A stretch of DNA of 8,848 bases, from positions 1 through 8,848 of the forward strand of contig URTP01000088.1 in NCBI GenBank assembly GCA_900550835.1. The letters are read 5' to 3'. This stretch comes from an uncultured Collinsella sp. Lineage in GTDB: Bacteria; Actinomycetota; Coriobacteriia; Coriobacteriales; Coriobacteriaceae. The position numbers were made by a program, and so were the translations under genes. This document shows, in pieces, positions 1 to 4,591 of this stretch (the first letter of the stretch is position 1; every line of letters begins with the position of its first letter). Under the pieces are notes generated by a model, which saw only the letters and a list, made by a program, of their open reading frames with translations, had not been told where the DNA came from and searched no databases.

Positions 1-1
1 G

Positions 2-475
2 CTCGATGCGACCGGTGCCGATAGCGGCGTAGCGTGCACGGGCGGGTCGCTTGTGTCCGCACGGTTTGTGGCGCCTGCCGGCGGGGCCTTTGGTGCTGGT
101 GGTGTGGTGGATGCCTCCGGTACGGTAGCACCGCATGTGGTGATTGAGCCCGATGTAGCCACGCCGCCGGCGGGGGAGACCGACAGGGGCGAGGTACCGG
201 GCGATAGCGCGGGCAAGTCTCCCACCGATGCTAGCCCCGCTGCCGGAGAGCCCACCACAGGGCCCACGGCAAATCCCGCGCTGAAACCCGCGGCCGCGAC
301 AACCAAGACAACAACGACAGTAACCAAGACCACAGTGTCCACGCCGTCCAAGTCCAAACCCGCCACCGCAACAACTGCGGCACTCCCCAAGACCGGCGAC
401 AACAACTGGGTCGTCGCCTCTGTGGCGCTTTTCCTACTGGGGACAGTGCTGCTAGGTGCCGCATATCGCTGCTAG
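2..475 (+). CDS. LPXTG sortase-anchored surface protein, C-terminal part
   Basis: This is the 3' end of a gene whose frame is already open at position 2, so the start lies outside the window; the GTG at 53 is internal in my reading. The visible 157 residues end in a classical cell-wall sorting signal: LPKTGD at 383-400, a hydrophobic segment (WVVASVALFLLGTVLLGAA) and a very short tail, YRC, with only one basic residue. Before it is a long Ala/Pro/Thr/Lys-rich stretch (about 240-380, with runs such as TTKTTTTVTKTT) typical of a wall-spanning, possibly glycosylated stalk. By family knowledge, sortase cleaves between T and G and links the protein to peptidoglycan. The ligand-binding or enzymatic part is not in the window, so the role of the protein cannot be given. 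The next feature is a terminator about 90 bp after the stop. Confidence 0.88.
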   Translation, partial: LDATGADSGVACTGGSLVSARFVAPAGGAFGAGGVVDASGTVAPHVVIEPDVATPPAGETDRGEVPGDSAGKSPTDASPAAGEPTTGPTANPALKPAAATTKTTTTVTKTTVSTPSKSKPATATTAALPKTGDNNWVVASVALFLLGTVLLGAAYRC

Positions 476-563
476 GACCCCGTTTAAGCGAGACCAGGGG
501 AGAGGTGAATGCAGCTATTGCAGAAGTCTTTAGCCTTCTACTAAATCAATTTCTTAGAGATTG

Positions 564-598
564 GTGCCGTATCAGCTATCGCTGCGACGGCACTTTTT
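564..598 (+). terminator. Rho-independent terminator of the LPXTG gene
   Basis: Perfect 7-bp stem GTGCCGT (564-570) / ACGGCAC (587-593), a 2x2 internal mismatch, then a second 4-bp stem CAGC/GCTG around a TATC loop, followed directly by TTTTT (594-598). It lies about 90 bp beyond the stop at 475 and separates the surface protein from the accessory cluster. Confidence 0.85.
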
Positions 599-678
599 AG
601 TTGTGCTTGATAGCCTCATAACCCGTTACCGATGTTGAGCCTTACACCTCATCTGCCAGAGCGATAAGATAATCGCAA

Positions 679-712
679 TCCAAATGCTGCCGTTTATAAA
701 GCTTCATTTGGA
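679..712. promoter_or_regulatory. 8-bp inverted repeat upstream of the GIY-YIG operon (operator candidate)
   Basis: TCCAAATG (679-686) and CATTTGGA (705-712) are perfect reverse complements separated by 18 nt. The loop holds the AT-rich palindrome TTTATAAA (693-700), which includes a plausible -10 hexamer (TATAAA). The right arm ends 30 nt before the ATG at 743. The arrangement, a -10-like sequence bracketed by repeat arms, would suit a repressor site. No convincing -35 was found at the right distance, so the promoter itself is uncertain. Confidence 0.4.
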
Positions 713-742
713 CCCAATTGCCTACATCACTGGAGACCAACC

Positions 743-1333
743 ATGGGAAACTACTATCAAATTAAAACCGTCGCTTTGGCCCCTCCAAGAAGGCAAATTC
801 AGGCAGGAAAGGTCATTTGCGTTAGCGGGCTTATTTTTACCCTTGGCAGCCCATTTATAGCTTGGCTGCTCAGCGTTGGCGTAAATCGAGTGCCGTCTTT
901 CCCCTTGATATTTTTCGGCTTATTCTTGTTTTTGGACGGTCTCCTAATTATCTTGATCGCTTCGAAGCAGCAAGAAGCACTTCTTAAACTACGCCAATCC
1001 CTCCTAGAAGATGATCCACAAATCGTCGCAAGCGCCGAAGAGTTTATGGCTCAGCGAAAGGCCCTGACACAGCAAGGCGAAATTACTGGCATCTTCATTG
1101 TCCATAATGCAACCAAGGATCTGTACTACGTAGGCCAAAGCACAAAGGCAATTGATCGGGCGGCCATACAGTTTCTCGGTAGGGGAAATTGCGATGTGTA
1201 TGCCGACTACAAGTACGGTGACTCATTCAACATACGAATAATCCCGCTGTCGGGAAGCGGCTACGAAAGTCTCAATGAGCTAAAACGCGCAGCGATACAA
1301 GCGCTCGAAACTGCTGGCGAGGAGCTTTATTAA
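743..1333 (+). CDS. Membrane-anchored GIY-YIG-like protein
   Basis: The 196-residue protein has two hydrophobic helices (about residues 24-46 and 54-73), a charged, probably helical linker (75-110) and a C-terminal GIY-YIG-like domain from about 114. Visible motifs are G116-I-F, Y129-V-G-Q-S, R139 (a candidate for the conserved Arg), a D-V-Y-A-D-Y-K-Y-G-D stretch (151-160) and L-N-E179, a candidate for the metal-binding Glu. GIY-YIG domains are single-metal endonucleases, so a membrane-tethered, cytoplasm-facing nuclease is an inference. The protein ends in E-E-L-Y-stop, at the point where homologues I recall continue with a Y-N-x-T-x-G-N tail, so the domain may be clipped and inactive. The ATG at 743 has a GGAG (732-735) 7 nt upstream. 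The next gene starts 23 bp after the stop, which suggests an operon. Base composition is clearly AT-richer than in the flanking core genes. Confidence 0.72.
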   Translation: MGNYYQIKTVALAPPRRQIQAGKVICVSGLIFTLGSPFIAWLLSVGVNRVPSFPLIFFGLFLFLDGLLIILIASKQQEALLKLRQSLLEDDPQIVASAEEFMAQRKALTQQGEITGIFIVHNATKDLYYVGQSTKAIDRAAIQFLGRGNCDVYADYKYGDSFNIRIIPLSGSGYESLNELKRAAIQALETAGEELY

Positions 1334-1356
1334 CGGCGAATGTTAGGATAAATGAT

Positions 1357-1899
1357 ATGGCAAACTCAAATAACACAGGCAACAACAAGGAATTAACGCC
1401 GTCCGTCGAAGAAACGCTTCTTAACGAATCCGGCTCGATTGCCAGGGTCAAATCGTTCTCGTGGATCTGGTTTATCAATAAGGAACGAATCCACGACATA
1501 GATCCCGTCCAATGCGGCAAATGGATGTTCTTCTTCTCTCCATTCAAAACCGCCCTCATGGACGACATTGTCGGAACCGCAGTTCTTGATGGCGTCGTCG
1601 CAGAGGCCAAATACTCGAATCCCGAAACGCTCATCGCGGCGGGCTCGAAACAAGGTGTCTGCTGCTTTTACCTAAACGGTAACGATAGAGAAAGCCATAA
1701 GAGGGTACTGAGCTACATGCTGGAAAACGGGCTAGTCAGGAGGACAAAGAGCGGCAAGCTGTATAACATTTCGTTCAAGTTCGACTCTGAGACCTATGCG
1801 GGAAAGTACAAGGGGAGCGGCTTCTCCGGAAAGATAAAGCTCGCGGACTTCGTAGACCTGGAGACGGGAGAGTTTATCTTGGACAGCGGGGCGGATTAA
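1357..1899 (+). CDS. Hypothetical protein, possibly Bles03/DUF1917-like
   Basis: The 180-residue soluble protein has no signal peptide or membrane segment. The start ATG at 1357 has AGGA (1345-1348) 8 nt upstream. After a polar, Asn-rich leader (1-25) come two Trp (W36, W38), then G54-K-W-M-F-F-F, G100-V-C-C-F-Y-L, a K115-R-V segment and F140-K-F-D-S-E-T-Y-A-G-K-Y151. This order (GKW, a hydrophobic V-C-x-Y strand, a helix with RV, then a K-x-D-x-x-T-x-x-G-x-Y motif) resembles my memory of the Bles03/DUF1917 family, which has an eIF4E-like fold and no settled function. I could not search for this, so it is a suggestion only. The stop TAA overlaps the next start by one base (TAATG at 1897-1901), which indicates translational coupling and probably a functional partnership with the small downstream protein. 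Confidence 0.75.
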   Translation: MANSNNTGNNKELTPSVEETLLNESGSIARVKSFSWIWFINKERIHDIDPVQCGKWMFFFSPFKTALMDDIVGTAVLDGVVAEAKYSNPETLIAAGSKQGVCCFYLNGNDRESHKRVLSYMLENGLVRRTKSGKLYNISFKFDSETYAGKYKGSGFSGKIKLADFVDLETGEFILDSGAD

Positions 1900-2162
1900 T
1901 GAACTCTGCTTATGCTAGGGATGACGGGACCGTTCGCGTAGCCGTCGAGCGTCCGGTTGACCTTGGCTTTGACCATGCGGAATGCTTCTTGCCTGCGGTT
2001 AATTGGTTCAATGTCGAATGTTTTTCTACTGACGATCTGGATTTTTTGACCGAGTTCGTTAGATCAAACGCTCCGTTTATCTTCGAGCTAGCAGAACGGC
2101 AAAAAGCCGGATCGGCGGTTTCGGCGCTGGCCCCTGACGTTCTACTGTTGAACAGCAAATAA
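1899..2162 (+). CDS. Small hypothetical protein, coupled to upstream gene
   Basis: The 87-residue acidic protein is not one I recognise. Its ATG shares the A of the preceding TAA, and a purine-rich GGGGCGG (1886-1892) 6 nt upstream can serve as ribosome binding site, so it is read with the preceding gene. The C-terminal half carries a helix-like segment, S-T-D-D-L-D-F-L-T-E-F-V-R-S-N-A-P-F-I-F-E-L-A. It recalls small hypothetical proteins of similar size seen next to transferase or toxin-antitoxin genes in coriobacteria (memory only). The broken nucleotidyltransferase gene begins 3 nt after the stop, so the two were probably co-translated. An antitoxin or accessory subunit role for the 180-residue neighbour is possible but is inferred from size and coupling alone. 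Confidence 0.62.
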   Translation: MNSAYARDDGTVRVAVERPVDLGFDHAECFLPAVNWFNVECFSTDDLDFLTEFVRSNAPFIFELAERQKAGSAVSALAPDVLLLNSK

Positions 2163-2165
2163 CCC

Positions 2166-2465
2166 ATGATTTCGCCTACCGACATATCCACCGCCGCCTC
2201 CCGCGTGCTTGCTCAATACGACGTCAGCAAAGCATATTTATTTGGCTTCTTTGCCCGAGGCGAGCAAACGCCTGATAGCGATATTGACTTGCGCCTAGTC
2301 TGCGGCAACACCATGACGTTCGGCACGCTGTACGAACTCTCCCATGAGCTCGAGAAGGAACTTAGACGATAGGTTGATATCGTCACCAACCCTCCAGAGC
2401 ACATGCGCCCGGCTTTCCGCAAAAACATCGAACGGGAAGAGGTACGCCTTTATGTCTCAACATAA
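2166..2465 (+). pseudogene. MNT-type nucleotidyltransferase (MntA-like), broken by amber stop
   Basis: The first 68 codons encode the N-terminal part of a minimal nucleotidyltransferase: Y-L-F-G27-F-F-A-R-G, then S-D39-I-D41-L. This is the family pattern G-S-x-A-R-G...D-x-D, with the two metal-binding Asp present but the usual Ser28 replaced by Phe. A TAG at 2370-2372 stops the frame. The same frame then continues without a break as V-D71-I-V-T-N-P-P-E-H-M-R-P-A-F to a TAA at 2463-2465, restoring the third conserved Asp and a normal length of about 99 codons. One base change therefore explains the break. In intact HEPN-MNT systems such a protein is the antitoxin that modifies the HEPN RNase; no HEPN gene is visible here. 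A pseudogene is the simplest reading. Stop-codon readthrough is possible but unsupported. Confidence 0.8.
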
Positions 2466-2640
2466 ACGAAACGATGAGTTTACGGATGCAACCATACAGC
2501 CCTATCCGCCCAAAGAGCCTAACGCCGAAAGCCTACAGGCCATCCGCGAAGGGGATGCGTTCTTTGCCAGTGAAGAACCAGGCCGTTTCGACAACTCCGC
2601 CGACCTTATCAATGCGGCTCTAAATGCCCCTGAAATGTGA
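2452..2640 (+). CDS. RelB/DinJ-like antitoxin, orphan
   Basis: This 62-residue protein overlaps the tail of the nucleotidyltransferase frame by 14 nt. The ATG at 2452 has GAGG (2438-2441) 10 nt upstream. The C-terminal two thirds (E-P-N-A-E-S-L-Q-A-I-R-E-G-D then G-R-F-D-N-S-A-D-L-I-N-A-A-L) match the linker plus toxin-wrapping segment common in RelB/DinJ-type antitoxins. The usual N-terminal ribbon-helix-helix DNA-binding part is not evident: only about 20 polar residues precede the conserved region, so the gene may be a 5'-truncated remnant. No RelE/YafQ-like toxin follows; downstream in the same frame is an unrelated remnant. Family assignment is from pattern memory. Confidence 0.5.
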   Translation: MSQHKRNDEFTDATIQPYPPKEPNAESLQAIREGDAFFASEEPGRFDNSADLINAALNAPEM

Positions 2641-2790
2641 GAAAATTCATTCACCGAAGAGACAGTCGTCTTGGAGGTGCCAGATCGGCGAGGTACGTAC
2701 CTCGCCATTTTTGACAACGACGGATATTGGCACTATCCCGCTTCCTGGCATAGCCCGAGGGCTGACGAGCGCGACCGTGTGACTTCTGGG
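2641..2790 (+). pseudogene. In-frame protein remnant after the antitoxin-like gene
   Basis: Directly after the TGA at 2638-2640, and in the same frame, is a stretch that reads like real protein: T-E-E-T-V-V-L-E-V-P-D-R-R-G, then Y-L-A-I-F-D-N-D-G-Y-W-H-Y-P-A-S-W-H-S-P. It is rich in aromatic residues and has no ATG; only a poor TTG at 2671 could start it. The codon before the stop is ATG, giving ATG-TGA, so a change of TGA to CGA would give it a start or fuse it to the preceding gene. I do not recognise the family. Protein-like character fades by about 2790, before the palindromic repeats. It is best read as a fragment of a decayed gene. Confidence 0.35.
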
Positions 2791-2830
2791 TATGCCTTGC
2801 AGCTCTTCCCATTCATTTGTATGCTTGACT

Positions 2831-2934
2831 TTGATTTTGGTCGTAAGGCGCGACCAACGGAATCAAAAGAAAGCCTACCGGGAAGATCTTGGTCGCAGAG
2901 CACGACCAACGCAATCAAAACAATGCTCGCGGAG
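2831..2934. repeat. Two 52-bp repeat units, each with a 7+7 palindrome
   Basis: Unit 1 (2831-2882) and unit 2 (2883-2934) align without gaps. Each contains TTGGTCG-N7-CGACCAA (2837-2857 and 2889-2909), perfect in both, followed by ACGnAATCAAAAnAAnGC. The 7-nt centres differ (taaggcg, cagagca) although the arms are identical. The 52-bp period is not a multiple of three, so this is a DNA- or RNA-level repeat and not a protein repeat. Just beyond are two GGCGCC-centred palindromes (2934-2945 and 2960-2969). Operator pairs or a small repetitive element are the likeliest identities. Confidence 0.6.
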
Positions 2935-3058
2935 AAGGCGCCTTCAGTCGCATTGATTGGAGGCGCCTCTAATACCAAGAGATATCTACTCTGCCGGAGA
3001 GCCAGGAGCAAAGGTGGCGGTCGAACGCGCCTGATAACGGGTATCGCTCTAACGAAAC

Positions 3059-4009
3059 CAGTACTACGCTTGGATCCAGGGTCTCGTTTCCAGAAGCCGC
3101 TCCCGCGACAAGCTCGTCAAAGAGCTAAGGCGCAATTGCGTTGTGCGTGCCGGCGACCCGTCGCGCGTATAGAATCTAAGCATCCGCACAACAGCAATGA
3201 AATTGATTGGACGCCACATGGAGATCCCCAACACCTGTGCAGCAATGTATACGACTTTGCGTTTTGCCCCGAGCCCTGCTACGACCGCCTAGTCGACCTC
3301 ACCGATCCCGAGGACTGGGGTCCCAGTAACCGCATCCTCAAAAACTACCTGTTGTTCTCGTTTAGTCGCGCGGTGTTCCTGACCGAGCGCGACGTGGACC
3401 AGACCGCGCCGTCCAACCTGCCGTTGGTGTTCGACGACGATCGCTGCCTATTCAACACAGGCCTGTACACGCGCCGTTACGAGACCATCTACGGTCTGTT
3501 TGAGCCCAACACCAAGCCCGATGCGCGCCAGCGCTGGTTTTTGAAGGGTTTCTTTAAGGAAAGCGATCCCATGCTGGTCTCGTTTGAATACCTGCCGTGC
3601 CGCGTGCGCTTTGCCGAGGACCCCTCCGAGCTGGTCTTTGACTACCGCCTGCCCATCCGTTCCAACATCGACCACATTCTGGGCGACGAGGAGAACCTCA
3701 CGCGTATTCCCGCCAGCCTGATGGGGGAGGGCAACTCGCTGCTGCTGCGCCGCGCCTTTGAGGGAGCCGTCGTCGAGGCCGCCCGCCGCGCCGCCGCCAA
3801 TTACACGCTCGCCGTGCCGCAGTTCTACGGCGGGCGGTCGGATCCAACTGCTGCTGCCGCTGTGCCTAACCGGCGACAAGCCCGAACTGGCGCTGACCAT
3901 CCAGCGCGAGGACGGCTTCTACGCCGCGCGCACCTGCCTCACGCTCGACATGGCCTATAACAATGCTCGACTTATCTGCCGTCCCGAGACCTCGTGGATT
4001 AAGCGATAA
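3059..4009 (+). pseudogene. DUF3825-domain protein, frameshifted
   Basis: A nearly complete DUF3825-type domain is readable across two frames. Part 1 (about 3184-3832) runs from L-C-S-N-V-Y-D-F-A-F through W-G-P-S-N-R-I-L-K-N-Y-L, F-N-T-G-L-Y-T-R-R-Y-E-T-I-Y, S-N-I-D-H-I-L-G-D to N-Y-T-L-A-V-P-Q-F-Y-G-G. Part 2 continues in the next frame (3837-4009) with R-I-Q-L-L-L-P-L and L-T-L-D-M-A-Y-N-N-A-R-L-I, then stops at TAA 4007-4009. The break is an exact tandem duplication of GGCG (3829-3832, 3833-3836); removing one copy restores a continuous domain. Upstream, a protein-like stretch in yet another frame (3059-3169: Y-Y-A-W-I-Q-G-L-V-S-R-S-R-S-R-D-K-L-V-K) ends at TAG 3170-3172 and suggests a second frame change before 3230. 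The true 5' end is unknown. DUF3825 has no established function as far as I know. Composition is GC-rich like the core genome, so decay looks recent. Confidence 0.8.
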
Positions 4010-4097
4010 AGGGTGGCTTAACTGCGGTTTTGCCGATTGCCTTGGTTGTTTTGGCTTGGCTAGCACCCACGAATTTAAAATCGAGGGCAAAAAGTTC

Positions 4098-4127
4098 TTG
4101 GTAAACCGCGCGCGGCTATGTTAGTAT
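4098..4127 (+). promoter_or_regulatory. Promoter of tRNA-Val
   Basis: TTGGTA (4098-4103), an 18-nt spacer and TAGTAT (4122-4127) form a sigma-70-type promoter whose start would fall about 15 nt before the mature tRNA 5' end at 4148. The 4010-4097 stretch between the DUF3825 remnant and this promoter holds nothing else I can identify. Confidence 0.65.
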
Positions 4128-4147
4128 CTCTTTTGCCGAAAGGCGAC

Positions 4148-4222
4148 GGGCGATTGGCTCAGGGGTAGAGCATATCCTTCACACGGATGGGGTCACAAGT
4201 TCGAATCTTGTATCGCCCACCA
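4148..4222 (+). tRNA. tRNA-Val (anticodon CAC)
   Basis: Full cloverleaf of 75 nt. Acceptor GGGCGAT (4148-4154) pairs with ATCGCCC (4212-4218); the D-arm is GCTC/GAGC; the anticodon stem is TATCC/GGATG around the loop TTCACAC with anticodon CAC at 4180-4182; the T-arm ACAAG-TTCGAAT-CTTGT is perfect. Discriminator A and CCA (4220-4222) are encoded. CAC reads the GUG codon. It has its own promoter and terminator, so it is a monocistronic unit. Confidence 0.96.
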
Positions 4223-4232
4223 TCTAAAGCAC

Positions 4233-4269
4233 AGGTCAGAGGTGTTAAGCCTCTGACCTTTTTCTTTTT
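4233..4269 (+). terminator. Rho-independent terminator of tRNA-Val
   Basis: Perfect 10-bp stem AGGTCAGAGG (4233-4242) / CCTCTGACCT (4250-4259) with a 7-nt loop, followed by a T-rich tract TTTTTCTTTTT. It starts 11 nt after the CCA end. Confidence 0.95.
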
Positions 4270-4279
4270 GACACCAAAA

Positions 4280-4308
4280 TTGAAGCGAAGTTACCTAAGG
4301 CGTTATAT
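4280..4308 (+). promoter_or_regulatory. Likely promoter of the AbiEi/Vsr-like gene
   Basis: TTGAAG (4280-4285), a 17-nt spacer and TTATAT (4303-4308). It would give an untranslated leader of about 275 nt before the ATG at 4592. The leader holds a TTTTGCAAAA palindrome (4344-4353) and a short 11-bp tandem repeat of TTTGGTCAGC (4483-4492, 4494-4503), but no riboswitch that I can recognise. Confidence 0.5.
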
Positions 4309-4329
4309 GTTACGCAGTTCACCTTAGGT
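4293..4329. promoter_or_regulatory. 8-bp inverted repeat around the -10 (operator candidate)
   Basis: ACCTAAGG (4293-4300) and CCTTAGGT (4322-4329) are perfect reverse complements separated by 21 nt, with the proposed -10 TTATAT lying between them. The right arm is also part of a CACCT-T-AGGTG near-palindrome (4320-4330). Spacing of equivalent positions is about 29 bp, close to three helical turns, which suits a repressor dimer pair. Autoregulation by the downstream gene product is a guess. Confidence 0.45.
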
Positions 4330-4591
4330 GTCGTCATTGCGCGTTTTGCAAAATGCGTCTGCGTTCATTCATTGAATTCCCTGCGTAATCTATGTGCAAT
4401 TGTGGAGACAGAGACCGCTGGCTCACAGCTTGTACCAGCGCGTTCATGCCTATGGCGGCTTTTCAACGGATTGCGTCAAGCTTTTGGTCAGCGTTTGGTC
4501 AGCTTCCGGTACTTACCCGCATGATGCCCCGGTAGATAATCGTCCACGACCACAACCGCACGGTCTACGGCCGATACCAGGGGAGGCGCAA

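Noticed and set aside
2831..2934. Degenerate CRISPR array
   Set aside because: Only two units; the intervening sequence after each conserved block is about 15 bp, too short for spacers; and the variable part is the palindrome centre.
2733..3011. Minus-strand frame of 92 residues over the palindromic repeats
   Set aside because: It spans non-coding repeats; the 52-bp period would put the two units in different frames and no family pattern is seen.
3448..3900. Minus-strand frame of 150 residues inside the DUF3825 region
   Set aside because: Shadow of the GC-rich plus-strand domain; no motif and no ribosome binding site.
2671..3960. Long plus-strand open frame that could be called a 429-residue protein
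   Set aside because: It joins an antitoxin-side remnant, the non-coding palindromic repeats and only the first part of the DUF3825 domain, then runs out of frame after the GGCG duplication. Its start would be a TTG without a good ribosome binding site.
4148..4269. tRNA-Val as an integration (att) site for an island
   Set aside because: No integrase gene and no direct repeat of the tRNA 3' end was found elsewhere in the window.
4394..4591. Upstream extension of the Vsr-like protein by 66 residues
   Set aside because: The first visible strong ribosome binding site is AGGGGAGG before the ATG at 4592. The upstream part has no protein-like pattern and would overlap the leader.
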